A stretch of 64,000 nt of DNA from Carex sylvatica (Eukaryota; Streptophyta; Magnoliopsida; Poales; Cyperaceae). Numbering within the stretch: the stretch's first letter is position 1; each line of letters opens with the position of its first letter. The position numbers were made by a program, and so were the translations under genes. The notes beneath the pieces are model-generated. The model had not been told where the DNA came from, did no database searches, and saw nothing but the letters and a program-made list of their open reading frames with translations. Below are positions 30,975 to 43,368 of the stretch, one piece after another. The stretch covers positions 124,001-188,000 of the forward strand of contig CAXKVR010000006.1 in assembly GCA_964058845.1 (NCBI GenBank). The letters run 5' to 3'.

Positions 30975-32368
30975 GAAAGAGTTATTTTTTTAATCGTTTT
31001 TTTTTTCTTCCTTGTTTGTCATTCCTTTTAGGAGGCGTTTGGTTCATGCTTTAGATAATTCCAGGAAATAGAAGAATTTCAAGACGTTTCGTTTTTTGTT
31101 TTTATGATTCGCTACCAAGTATTATTCAATTTTCAAGGTTATTTTCGGCACCGGTGACAGGACATGTATTGTCTTTTTTTTTTTTATAAGAGAAATGAGG
31201 ATCATGCCCATATTTATATTAAGTATTGTCTTTTTTGAGAAATTTGACTTTGGCAGTTGCTGTCAAGTGACTTAGTTGAAATTTAAATAAAGTACATGAA
31301 TCAATACAAACGCTACAGGTAATTAATTGGACAAAACAAAGCAAAGTTTGCAGACATGTTTTGATCGATTTCAATATGCACAATTCATCTAATAACAATA
31401 AACATAAATTAAATACACAGGACCTGCCTAGGCAGCAACGTTAATGTAATTTAACAACTATCAAGAAGAAGAAAAAGGAGAAACTCTGGCCGTCGCTGCT
31501 CCCTTCTTCCTCTTCTTCTTTCTGCATTTCATTCCTCTCACTCTTTCTAATTTTTTCTCTAGCATAGTGATATCCTTCTCTCTTGTCTCTATTTCCTCAA
31601 GCAGAGAAGAGAATGAAGGAGAGAGGAGGGAGCCGAGCCGAGCTGAGAGTGCGGTATCATCAAAACTCGAAGTGTAGAGTCTTTACTCCAATCTTGATTG
31701 GAATGCGACAATTCCGCCGTCAGAGCACAGCAGCTATTAGACGAAAATGGATCTAGTCGTAGATAGAGATGGAGAAAGAGGTAATATGGTGTTTTTTAGA
31801 GTAGATAAACATCATTAGTTGATTAGAGTAATTTAAGTGATTTCATGAAAATAAATGAGTTTAATTAGATCTAGAAATGAGAATCATTTGATCCGTTGTA
31901 AGTCTTTTTTTTAATCAATGAAATTGTTAGTGTGCATTTAAAGCCACTGTAACCTTCAAAATTTTAACAACTATCACAGATAATTACACCGAACCTTGAG
32001 ATTGGTGAAAAAAGACATTGAATGATACAGGTTGATTTTCAATCCTCGTAGAAAAAAACACAATCCATGGAGTTTCTGATCTTGTATTTTTCTGAGAAAC
32101 AGAGTTTCAATTTTTTCTGTGAATTTTTAATGGTCTAGAATCTTTAGATCAAGTGACTTTCTACAATTTTTCTGTGTATGTTTAATCACTAAGAGAAACA
32201 CTTTTACTACATTTCATTTTGAAATGATTTGCCTGCTTGCAATGGTGCGTATATATTACATTATATGTTTTCTTACATATTTGAAATTTAGCTGTTTTCA
32301 CTAGAAAGTATCCAACTTTACCATTACTGCTAATGTCTTAGGACACTTTACCATATTTCCTTTTTCAA
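30975..32368. repeat. Downstream duplicated block of DUF247 copy 2
   Basis: It matches 56069-57080 and, in part, 10498-10674. The GC-richer part (31480-31780) contains GAGAAGAGAATGAAGGAGAG and ATGGATCTAGTCGTAGATAG, which could be a former exon and leader, but I find no long frame. The copia element at 32374 ends this stretch. Confidence 0.6.
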
Positions 32369-32823
32369 GTGATTGTAAGAAAATATAATTATGTGGTCCA
32401 AATAAAACATTAGGTCTGATTTAATGGGTTGATTTAAATGGCGTGATTCATCTCATATAGGCTTGATTAAAGGGTGCATCTCATATAGGCTTAATTAAAG
32501 GATGCATACTGACAAATATTGATTAAAGGGTGCGCAGAACTTTGATTAAAGGGTGCATATTGACATATTGATTAAAGGGTGCGCAAGATAGTAAGTAATT
32601 GCATCCTTTGGCTGGCAGCGCCTTTATCCATCATGTGACAGATTCATCTCCCATATAATTATTGCTTTAATGACAGGCATGTTATATATATGTATTCTAA
32701 GAGTTTGGAAATGACATTTGACAAATGATTTCTAGTTCAATTTTTTTTGAACTCTCTGCCGAATGATGTTTATAGTATGTTCCAAATTAATTATAATGTT
32801 CAAGAAAAAAAATAAAATATAAA

Positions 32824-35817
32824 TGAATTGACTAGTAAACTTGTTCAGGAAGAGGCAAGGCTTAAGGAATTAAAACCTAATACTGTTCATTTTTTAAACT
32901 TAGAAGCTGGGTCGGGTTCTAATGCTAAACTAGGAAAAGCTAAGACCAAAAAGAAGGAAAAAACCTTTCAGGTGTCTTTTAATGCAAGCTTCAAGAAAGA
33001 AGGGAACAATCGAAAGTGTCATTTTTGTCGTAAGATGGGTCACTTTTAGAGGATTGTCTAAAAATGAAGGTTTGGTTCGAAAAGAAAGGTATGACTCATA
33101 CTTTTGTTATTTTTGAGTCAAATTTTATTGATGTTCCTAATAATACTTGGTGGATTGACTCGGACTCTACAACTCATATTTCAAATAATTTACAGTGATT
33201 TCTTATGATCCAAACCACAAGTCAAAGTCGACAAAGTGAAAGATATGTAATTATAGACAATAAAGACAATGTGCTATGATACACTATATGTACCTTTGTT
33301 TTTTCGAAACTAATTATCTGTATCTAAGTTGGATGATTGTGGCTATGTATTTAAATTTGGATTTAAGTACTTTAGTTTATATAAAAATAATTGCATGATT
33401 GGTTGTGGCAATTTGATTGATGGGTTGTATAAATTAGAGTTAGATAATTCTTATGTATAATCTCTGATTACCATAAACAACACTATTGAAATGAAAAGAA
33501 ATATGAATGATGAAAAGTCGGCATACTTGTGGCACAAAATATTGGGTCATATATTCAAAGAAAGAATGCAACGTTTAGTGAAGTCCGAAGATCTTCCAAA
33601 CTTAGATTTTACTGACTTAGGTGTATGTACGACTGTATAAAAGACAAACAGACGAAACATACAAAGAAAGGTGCCACTCGTAGTTCTTAACTTCTAGAAA
33701 TAATTCATACGGATATTTGTGGACCATTTGACGTTCCCTTCTAGTAAGGCAGTAGAAAGGACTCCTTTCGAACTGTGGACGAGAAGGAAACCAAGTTTAT
33801 GTCATTTACATGTATGAGGTTGCCCTGCGAAGGTACGTTTGTATAACCCACACGAAAAAAATTCAATTTCAGAACTGTTAGCGGATTCTTTATTGGATAT
33901 CCAGAGAAATCCAAAGGGTTTAGATTTTACTGTCTGAATCATAGCACAAGAATTGTTGAATCCAAAAATGCACATTTCATCAAGAATGCTGAAGTCAATG
34001 CAAGAAGAAATCTTCAGAAAATTACATAACAAGTTACTGTTCCTTTGTCTGTTGTTTCGAAAGTAGTTGTTCTGACTATTCCAGAACAACCAACTGCTAC
34101 TGAGGATATTCCAATTGATAACATCGTTGTTTATGATGTAGTTAAACCAAATGATATACTATTAAGAAGGTCTACCCGTGAATGGAGATCAGCTATATCT
34201 GACGATTATTTAGTTTATCAGCAAGAATCTGAAATTGATTCTGCAATTGATGATCCAGTTTCATACAAGAAAGCTATTGAATGTGAAGAATCCGATTACT
34301 GGATTGATGCCATGAAAGACGAGTTAAAATCAATGGAACAAAATCAAGTCTAAGATCTGGTCAAATTGCCTCACGATTCCAAGCGAGTTGGATGTAAATA
34401 GATCTTTAAGATCAAACGTAACTCAAAAGGCAAAATTGAACGATATAAAGCTAAGCTGGTTGCCAAAAGTTTCACTCAAAAAGACGGCATTAATTATAAA
34501 GAGACATTTTCGTCCGTTTCTAAGAAAGATTATTTGTGTATCATCATGGCTTTAGTGGCTCATTACGATCTTGAGTTACACCAAATGAACGTCAAAACTA
34601 TTTTTCTGAATGGAGAACTCGAAGAGAAAGTCTACATAGATCAGCCCGAGAGCTTTTCAATTGGGGGAAAGGATATGGTTTGCAAATTAAAAAGGTCGAT
34701 ATATGGGCTGAAACAAGTATTACGACAATGGTATCTCAAGTTCAATGATGTGATTACTTCTTTTGATTTTAAGAAAAACATTGTTGATCGTTGTATATAC
34801 TTGAAGGTCAGTGGGAGTACGATAATATTTCTAGTTCTATATGTTGATGATATTTTACTTGCGATTAACGATCTTGGAATGATGAAAAGCACCAAAAATT
34901 TTCTCTCGAAGAATTTTGAAATGAAAGACATGGGCGAGGCAAACTATATGATAGGAATAGAAATATTTCGTGATCGATCACAAGGTTGGTTAGGTTTATC
35001 TTAGAAAACATATATTAACAAGATTCTCGAGAGATTTAAAATGGGGAAATGTTTAACTGGTAAGGTACTGATTCAGAAAGGGGAGAAATTTGATTTATAT
35101 CAATGTCATAAAAATGAATTGAAAAAGGAAGAAATGAATAATATTTCTTATGTTTCCATTGTGGGTAGTTTAATGTATGCACAGACTTGTACAAGACCAG
35201 ATATTAGTTTTGCTGTAGGAATGCTTGAACGTTATTAAAGCAATCATGGAATATAATATTGGAAGGCAACAAAGAAAGTTTTACGATATCTTCAAGGTAC
35301 TAAAGATCACATGTTGATATATAGGAGATCCAACTACTTAGAAACAGTCGGTTATTCAGATTCAGACTATGTCGGGTGTTACAATACACGAAAATCCATT
35401 TGCAGATGTATCTTCTAGTCGGCGGAGCAATCTCATGAAAAAGTGCGAAGCAGACAGTAATTGCTGCATCCACTATGGAAGCCGAGTTCGTGGCATGCTT
35501 TGAAGTCATGGTACAAGGACTATGGCTGCATAATTTTATTTCGAGACTTTAAATTATTGACAGGATTGCCAAGCCGCTGAAGATTTATTGCAATAATTCT
35601 GTAGCAGTTTTCTTCAGCAAAAATGACAAGTACTCCAAAGGTGTCAAGCACATGGAGATTAAGTATTTTGCCGTAAAAGAAGAAGTACAGAAACAAACAA
35701 TAACAATACAACATATAAGCACAGAGATAATGATAACTGATCATTTGACGAAAGGATTATCACCCAAGATATTTCACGAACATGTCGAAAGAATAAGAAT
35801 AGTTATCTGTGATAAAT
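32824..35817 (+). pseudogene. Copia gag-pol remnant
   Basis: Pieces appear in order: a gag zinc knuckle (CHFCRKMGHF near 33019) with a stop inside; the protease region WWIDSDSTTHIS (33150-33185), where the usual DSG triad reads DSD; an integrase zinc region LWHKILGH (near 33530) and IHTDICGPF; the reverse transcriptase with DWMNVKT-like and YVDDILLA motifs (about 34550-34990); and the GSLMYAQTCTRPDISFAVG segment (35165-35220), followed by RNase H remnants. Stops and frame shifts break it in many places, so it is inactive. Confidence 0.85.
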
Positions 35818-36506
35818 AATTGTTGTAATTAAATTTATATTGTAGATGAATGATTATTTATGATATTATTATTGATTGATTGTTTCAAATACAATTCATA
35901 TTTATTTGAGTATATATATATTATTTTTTATTAATAGGAATTAGTATATATACATTAGACAATTAACGTGGATCCTCAAGTATACCATTATGGTTTATAT
36001 TAAGTTAGAATTGATATTGTAGTACATGGAAGGAAGTTAGTAACAAATATTGTTAGTAACCGCCATGACTCATATTAATTTTGCTTAAGTATAAATATTA
36101 TGATTTTAAAATATTAGTAACCGCCATGGCTCATACATTATTATTGTGCACCTTATGAACGTTGTAGTGTCATAAATTTTATAATGAATCAAGTGGGATA
36201 ATGTAAGAAAATATGATTATGTGGTCTAAATAAAATATTAGGCCTGATTTAATGGGCTGATTTAAATGGCGTGATTCATCTCATATAGGCTTGATTAAAG
36301 GGTACATCTCATATAGGCTTAATTAAAGGATGCATACCGACAAATATTGATTAAAGGGTGCGCAGAACTTTGATTAAATGGTGCATATTTACATATTGAT
36401 TAAAGGGTGCGCAAGACAGTAGGTAATTGCATCCTTTAGCTGGCAGCACCTTTATCCATCATGTGATAGATTCATCTTCTCTATAATTATTGCTTTAATG
36501 ACAGGC

Positions 36507-36538
<32 letters not shown>

Positions 36539-36541
<3 letters not shown>

Positions 36542-36942
36542 AGCGGCTAAATTGCTGCTGGCAGCATTTCGGCCCGAGGTGCTGCCGGCTGTTTTTTTAT
36601 TTTGTGATGTCCAAACAACAAATCCAAACCGTTAGATGTTTAATCCATATTATAATCTACTTGGAGATCAAATTTTACATTTTTCTGAATTTTTTTACTA
36701 TTTATTAAGCTGGTTTGAAAACTGCTGATTTCAATGCTGCAGAAATTTACTGAAATCAGCAGTTTTCAAACCAGCTTAATAAATAGTAAAAAAATTCAGA
36801 AAAATGTAAAATTTGGTCTCCAAGTAGATTATAATATGGATTAAACATCTAACGGTTTGGATTTGTTGTTTGGACATCACAAAATAAAAAAACAGCTGGC
36901 AGCACCTCGGGCCGAAATGCTGCCAGCAGCAATTTAGCCGTG

Positions 36943-36947
<5 letters not shown>
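36539..36947. mobile_element. Foldback element, GGAGCGGCTAAATTGCTGCT family
   Basis: The left end GGGAGCGGCTAAATTGCTGC mirrors GCAGCAATTTAGCCGTGCTC. The second module GCAGCATTTCGGCCCGAGGT is mirrored too. The shared core (TTGGAGATCAAATTTTACAT / TTTGGTCTCCAAGTAGA) surrounds a perfect central palindrome (AACTGCTGATTTCA..). It lies in a long TA repeat inside the 3' LTR. The 5' LTR has only GTTATATATATGTATTC at the matching place (about 32681), which is the empty site. Confidence 0.85.
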
Positions 36948-36974
<27 letters not shown>

Positions 36975-37305
36975 GTATTCTAACAGTAATATTGATCTTC
37001 TCTTCATCGATATTTCATAAAGGACAAGTTGTCATTGCTTAAAAAGAGAAAGATGAGAGAAATCGATTTACAGTTCTTCTGATGATTTGCAAAGAACGTT
37101 TCAAAGTGTTGTTCTACAGTTTACTATAGAGAAAGGTATGTAATTTATTTTATTGATTTACATGTGGAGACTATGATTTCTAAGATCTTTGATTTGCTAG
37201 TTAGGCAATATTAATTTGCTGTCAAAACTTTAAAGATGATTAGTTGTACTCATAATAATGATTGTGTGTAAATAGTTGAGCACAATAGCGTCTACTTACA
37301 GTGAT

Positions 37306-39254
37306 TTGTTCCTTGACTTGAATTTCATGCTATATTTTTATTTGGCATTGTCTCAGTTCTTAAATTGTGCAATTTCACCTTAAGAATGGTACAATTTTTT
37401 TTTATCTCCTTTTCTTTTGTGTAGCTTTTTCTTTAGAGTGAATGAGACAATGTTAACTATGCATAGCATGGATTGGTCCGTATGTCAGAACATGTGCTGA
37501 GAAGCGAAGGAAAGCCGAAGCCAAGTGAGTTTTATGAATTCTTATTGTGTTATTTGTTTCGTTTTGTATGGATTTGATATGTGAGATCGGATCTAATAGT
37601 GTTTCAACTGATTTTTGATTGTTTTCTATTTGTGGAGGGAGATCATCAACATCAGGATTCGTGCAACCTGCATATGTGTTGAATTCTTTGGACACAAGGT
37701 GTTTGACCGAATGCCTGCCGTTAAGGTAGGTGAACTCTCTGTTCTGTTCTATCTGAATCTGAAAGTTCTGTTTAATTTGTTGGTATATATATGTAACAAT
37801 TTAATGCATATAGAAAGAAAGAAAGAAAGACCTATTCAGGCAAAATACTTATTTCACTCTTTGTTACGAGAAGAATTGATAAGCGTGCTGATCTGAGAAA
37901 GAAGCTTTTCGTCTCGTCCGATGAAGAACTACGCGAGCTGTTTTGCAGCTAGGTTTGTAATAAATTTTTTTCCAAATTTTAAAAAGGTTAAAGTAAAAGG
38001 TATCATAAACACTCTACCAACCACCGGACTGCCGCTTCAAGGTCTTAAATAGGAAGTTGTCATAAAAAAACACTTTCTCATGGGCCTTTTTGGTGAATAA
38101 AAAAAATAACAGTATCTCTTTCTCACTTTTTGTTAAACAAAGTGATTGTACTATGGATGTAAAAAAATAAAGATTAGAGACTAATATGGTACCATGCATA
38201 GCACATATTGGTCTTTAGTCAGAGACAGATTTTGATTTTACTTTTTGGTTCTCTGTGTTGGCATCTTGTTTAAGCTCATTTTAATGTTCATTAGAGGTAT
38301 AGTGAGTGTTAGGTGCGATGCCAAATCATTAGGGTAGCAGTTCATATGCATAACACATGCATAGCACACTCCGATTTTGTTCTTCACTGTTTGGCCCTTT
38401 ATTTTAATTTTCCTTACATGAAAATATGGTTCAAGCATGCAGCCATGTCCCTGGGTACCTTGTGGACATCTCAGAATTTTGGTAGGATTTTAAGGGCATT
38501 TTAGACATTTATTTTCTGGCATTTATTTTGGTGCTCATACTGGTATGGTTCGTTACATGTATAATGGGTTTTTATTTTAACCCTTCACCTGCATGAAATA
38601 TATTTGTTCTATAATTGATGATGTTGTATTTGTTGTATGAGTGAGGCTGTGGTACTATGCATAGCGCGGATTGGTCCGTACTACGGTTAATTGATCATGC
38701 CATGTGATTCTCAATACTGTTCATTAATTATATCTTCTAAAAACTTCATTTTTGGCAAAATATGTAGATAACCAATTGTAGAGACCGGTACTCCAGCTTG
38801 GCTGATGCTGATGCAGATTTTGTCATGGCTGAATCTGATGCTGGTGCTCAGGTAGTTTATAATTTCAAAGTAAGAATCTGGAAGCCAGTCCGAGGTGAAC
38901 AAGGTGCTTACCAGCCAGTCAAATGTCAAATAACAAAATTACTAAATTGACCCTGATTGAACAAAAATTTCTGTAATTACTCCCTTTATTTTTCTTTTGG
39001 ATATTTTTGCAAATAAACATTCCTTTTTTTAATCAAGCAGAAATGACCAAGTTTCGCCGTGTCTTTTTCTTACGATGCAATAAATTTATTCATAACCAAT
39101 TTGTACAACCTTAAAAAAGCATGTTTGGGGTGTTATTTGCAAATATCTAACAGAATGACAAGTACCACATAAAAAAAAAGAATAATAACAAAAGCATTAA
39201 TTACAGGTTAAACTTTTGCATTAATTTTGTTTTGATTTGTGCCCTTGATCAGTG
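37306..39254. other. Non-coding DNA with possible exon scraps
   Basis: There is no supported gene. ATGCATAGCA..GGATTGGTC motifs occur three times (near 37458, 38193 and 38656). A frame KRADLRKKLFVSSDEELREL at about 37881-37945 looks exon-like and ends at an AG/CTAGG junction; I do not recognise the family. (GAAA)n lies near 37814. Confidence 0.4.
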
Positions 39255-39368
39255 TGTCCACTAGTGTTTCCTGACACGGGAAAAAATGCAAAGGAGTGTG
39301 CACAGAAGATCGGGAAGCACTCGATGTGTTGCAATGCCATAGAATGTTACATCTCTCACTTGAGTTGA
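39255..39368 (+). pseudogene. SPARK-domain GPI-anchored protein fragment
   Basis: The frame reads CPLVFPDTGKNAKECAQKIG then KHSMCCNAIECYISHLS and a stop. The CP.FP...C....CCNA..SY(V/I)SHL pattern is that of SPARK-domain proteins of the At1g61900 type (plant GPI-anchored). Only one exon-sized piece is found. Family assignment is from remembered motifs. Confidence 0.55.
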
Positions 39369-40236
39369 TTGTGAACTTTTAACTTATAAGTGCACTTCGA
39401 TGACAGTTTGGTTTATACATGCTGCTCTATATCAGGTATCAAGTAGCTTTCTGATTTAAATTAGCTCTATTTTGGTCAAATTGAAATTTGAGGTGGGTTG
39501 TCTTATGGGTACCACCTGAATTTGGAAATATTTTTGACCAAAATAGACATGCTTTACTGAGTAATCTCCCGCCTTTATTACCTGAATTTGACTCAAGCTT
39601 GGTACCAGTATCAGAAACCTAGGATTTAAACAACCAAGGAACTACTAGAATGCTATAGTATCTGATACTTTAGTGAAATAGAAAGAAAATAGTTTTATAG
39701 CTGGATATTTTGAGTACTTGGAGTAATAATCAGCTCAGCTGTAGGTATAGTATAGTAATTATTTTAACATTTGTTCTTTTGCACTTGTCAAGAAAAGACG
39801 AGTTTAGACCAATCAACTAGACTGGTAAGAAACAGATACCTGATCTGTAAACTCACCTGACCCGGATTCAAAACCCGTTATCTTCTTCCAAAACTCTGAC
39901 ACAAAAGGTGTTACCATACATGATAAAGTAAAACTTCTTGTAATTTTGTATGATTAAAAGTTTCTTTGCTTTTGTTTTTTTTAGTTTGTAAAAGAGGTAC
40001 TTGCTTTGTTGAGTTCTACCTTTCCAAGAAAGAGAATTTTTTTATTTCAGCTGATTTTTTATTCTTGTAGTTTCAAAGGTTGATTTTTCTTTTCAGTTCA
40101 AATTCTCTCTCGAATGAGATGTCACTTCTCGGTACAACTAGATTCTTCTACAAAAGCCGCCTTATGGGTTGCTTGAATTCATTGATGGTGTCTACAGTAA
40201 GTGTTTGAAAAATATTCTTAAATATCTTATACTCTG

Positions 40237-40460
40237 TCCAAAACTGATATGGCCCCCATCTCTCAACTTAAACAATAACGGGCTTAACGGGTCAATATGG
40301 CCTGAATTTGGAAATCTGAAATTGCTTCATGACTTAGATTTTAGTCATAATAGGTTGATGGGAGGTTTTGGATCTTTCTTTGAATAACCTTAACAGGTCC
40401 ATACCCGCTTCACCAAGCAAGATTACAATTTTACTGATATCACTGAAACCTTGAAAATTG
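40237..40460 (+). pseudogene. LRR receptor fragment (phytosulfokine-receptor-like)
   Basis: One frame reads PPSLNLNNNGLNGSIWPEFG then NLKLLHDLDFSHNRLMG. A shifted frame continues LDLSLNNLNRSIPASPSKIT. Both are leucine-rich repeats of the kind just before the island and membrane span of PSKR-type receptor kinases. The frameshift and missing neighbours mark it as a relic. Confidence 0.6.
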
Positions 40461-41370
40461 CCATTAATTGGAAAGGAAACATCTGCAGTCTAACAATTTA
40501 TTGCAAAGCTGCAATGCTAAAAAACTGTTGTAAATGTCAATTTGCCCTACTGCATAGTTGGTGTGAAAAGGTACTAATAGAACAACAACTCATTAAAGTT
40601 TGAAATTGCTTAATATTCCAGTGTTGCATCTTATTTCTTGCAATTTGAGATCGAAGCTATTAACTCTGTGTAACTCATTAAAGTTTGTGGTTTTATGTAC
40701 AACAGTGTGTTCTTGGATTTGTGTATTAGTTCAGTCAAGTGTATTTGTAATGTCTTATACTACGTATTGGTCAGCATATATCTTTAAAATTAATCATCAT
40801 CCATCTTATTTGGTTTAGAAGGGGTACTTGTGTGACGGAGAAGAAAAGAAAGCTCAGGGATCAGTGTGAAACTGGCAGGAGTGTTGCATGCATGTTCGCA
40901 TTCACTCAATTGATCAAGCTAGCTTTTAGCAAAAAAACCGTGTGGTGCTTCGTTCCAAATCTTAAATTTAATGTGGGAAGGAAATACTGGATGACTACCA
41001 TTACCAGTTTGGGTTTTTTTGTAAATTTTGATGTGGTCGGTGTGGAAATTAAGCGAGATTTGATCATGTGCGGGGGTTCATGGAGGAAGAGATAAATGAT
41101 TCTTGAAACACACAGGCGTTAGTGGGGGTGTCAAGGGGACAGGAAGTGATAAAGGGAGGGAGGAGCTGCATATGCATATGTTCTACTCAAGGAAATTAGA
41201 CATTAGTTGCTGATTGCTTGTATCTCAATTCTGAATTCATTTCTCAACATGCATGCAGCCACCTGTTATTCAAGCAATGGAAGCTTGGGAAATTTTAGAT
41301 GTATTCACATTAGCATTAGCAGGGAACAAAATGAAGTAACCCTATTTGTAATGCAAGTTTTATCAATATT
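40461..41370. other. Non-coding stretch, nothing recognised
   Basis: Only short frames (72-87 codons) without motifs. I see nothing that supports a gene. Confidence 0.5.
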
Positions 41371-41899
41371 CATTACTACAAAAAGGATCATCGTACACTG
41401 CACATCGTACATAGATTTGACAATTTTATATAAAAATTGTGTACCAATTAGGTTTTTTTGAAAGTCCGAAACATTTGTGGAATTTCTACATGGATATTTA
41501 TTAGAGAATCAGTATAGAATTATTTGGAAAAAAAAGTGTAGAAAGGTAAGAATTGTACACGGATTGTTGTTTAAATAACAGTGTAGAAAGCTTTGAGAGA
41601 GTAACACGGATTTATACTTAAAAATTCATGGAGAAAGGTTATTGTAGACTTTTGGTTATATAAAAGACATCATTCCAACGTCGTTTTAATCAATTAATAC
41701 TCTCTCTCTCTGTATTGAATGTTGGTATGATTTCTGTGCACAAGGAGGGATCTGAGATCTTTGAAGTTTGTTTTTTTCATCTCTATCTTATTAAGATTAG
41801 TCATGTATATATATATTTCTCTTTTCTTCCTCTAATTTTCTGTTACTTATTATTGCAAATCAACGATGAGCAAAAGTGTTACTTATTTTCTCTCTTCTT

Positions 41900-41944
<45 letters not shown>

Positions 41945-42644
41945 CTCCTTTCTTCCTCTAATTTTTTCTAATTTTCTGTTACTTATTTTCTGTTGCCAAA
42001 TTATAATTGTAGTATGGACCAAAGCAAAAGTGTTACTCTAAGGAGCAGATCGACGATGTCAGATGTATGTGGGCAATGTGGTTTCAATTAGAATTTTGTA
42101 ATGCTCAACATGGATTTGTATAATTTTGTATAATTTAGTGTGCATGAATTTTTATTAACCTTGCTATGATTTGGAATTCTGGATTTTAAATGGCTTCCTC
42201 TGTTTTGGAAATTCTCTGTTTTGCTATCTGAAAATATAGAAATACTAGCTAGCAAAACTGGAGGCTAGCCAAAAAAAAATGAAAAAAAATAAGACAATTC
42301 TACACGAATATTTAACTAAAATCCGTGTACGAAGAGTTATCCATAAAATAATAATACAAGAGAGCTACACAGATATTTAGCTAAAAGTCCGTGTAGAAAG
42401 AGTAATCATACACAAATATTTAGCTAAATATCCGTGTAGCTCGGTAATATGGAGAGTGACACTGGCATGTAATTGTACACGGCTATTTATATAATAATTC
42501 ATGTATAAATCATTATAATCGCACACGGGTAAATATCCGTGTGTATTTATTTAAGAATTCCTACACCCTCAAGCCTACACGACAGGAAATCCAAGTAACT
42601 CCTCCATTTATATCCGTGTGTAATCTTTTTTTTTTGTAGTAGTG
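41371..42644. mobile_element. Non-autonomous CACTA element, ACACGG family
   Basis: The left terminus is CATTACTACAAAAAGGATCA; the right, reversed, is CACTACTACAAAAAAAAAGA. The ATT triplet flanks both sides (41368-41370 and 42645-42647). Subterminal repeats of the type TACACGGATATTTAGCTAAA / TTTAGCTAAATATCCGTGTA are common near 42290-42560 and, less well kept, near 41520-41640. There is no transposase. The first terminal base motif is CATTA instead of CACTA. A long (TA)n lies at 41902-41942. Its repeat motif differs from the large CACTA element, so it belongs to another family. Confidence 0.8.
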
Positions 42645-42935
42645 ATTAGCCTACCGGCAATTCAGACAAAAAAAAATGATATGTATTAGGTTTAATTAAT
42701 TTCAATTGGGTCGATGGCACAACAGTTAGTGGTCATTCTACATGCTTCGTGCCGTCATTAAAATTGGGTAAATATGTGTGCTATTAAAACTTTAGATGGT
42801 AAATACTTAATTATATAAAGAATTTGGAGAGAAAAAAAAAATACACAGTTTTACATTTTTCTGAGAGTACTACAAATATTTATTCCGAAGAAAATAAAAA
42901 CAATAATTAATTTGCACGACTCAACTCGCAACCCG
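42645..42935. other. Short spacer, nothing recognised
   Basis: AT-rich DNA between the CACTA derivative and the PPR fragment. Confidence 0.5.
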
Positions 42936-43040
42936 TTAAGAGAATATGTCGGGAGCTTGGAGGATGCACGGAAAGTGTTTGACAAAATTATCGAGAGAAA
43001 TCTTATCACTTGGTTAGCCATGATTGGAGGATACGTGTAT
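42936..43040 (+). pseudogene. Pentatricopeptide repeat fragment
   Basis: The frame reads LREYVGSLEDARKVFDKIIE then RNLITWLAMIGGYV, a PLS-class PPR unit (YVGSLEDARKVFD..IERNLITW..MIGGY). Upstream and downstream PPR units are missing, so it is a relic of an organellar RNA-processing gene. Confidence 0.75.
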
Positions 43041-43189
43041 GTGCACGTGCATGACAAGAGGGGAAAAAATAATGCTCTATACTCTAAGATAATATAATAC
43101 TTGAAAGTTTGGAGTTTATTTGCTACAAGATGAAACAATTAAAGAAATTAATTTTTTTAGTTAGTTTTATATATTCAATTTTTTTTTTT

Positions 43190-43368
43190 GATTGCTTGAT
43201 CTTGTAGCAAATAAACTTGAAACTTTTAAAATCTTGCATATACATGCATCACTCATGAAGTACATAGATTTCAACGATATGAATTCATCATTTAAGTCAA
43301 TTTGATATATATTTTTAGAGTTGTGCTCACAAAACCCTCTTGGTGAGAACATCACACCCTAGCTTTGC
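43190..43368. mobile_element. Diverged half of the GAGTAGAACTAGGGTG-type MITE
   Basis: It contains GCATCACTCATGAAGTACAT and TGTGCTCACAAAACC..TTGGTGAGAACATCACACCCTAG, resembling the right arm of 24804-25249. No left arm is found. Confidence 0.45.

Larger units (their letters stand above)
32374..37300 (+). mobile_element. Decayed copia LTR retrotransposon
   Basis: It begins TGTAAGAAAATAT and ends CTACTTACA. GTGAT stands on both sides (32369-32373 and 37301-37305), a perfect 5-bp target duplication. The 5' LTR remains as about 32374-32700, its 3' part deleted. The 3' LTR is 36202-37300, including a foldback insertion. The purine tract AAGTGGGATA lies directly before the 3' LTR. The LTRs differ at many positions, so the insertion is not recent. 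Confidence 0.85.

Noticed and set aside
41715..42041. 108-codon plus-strand frame with Tyr-Ile repeats
   Set aside because: The repeat is a translated TA microsatellite inside a non-autonomous CACTA element.
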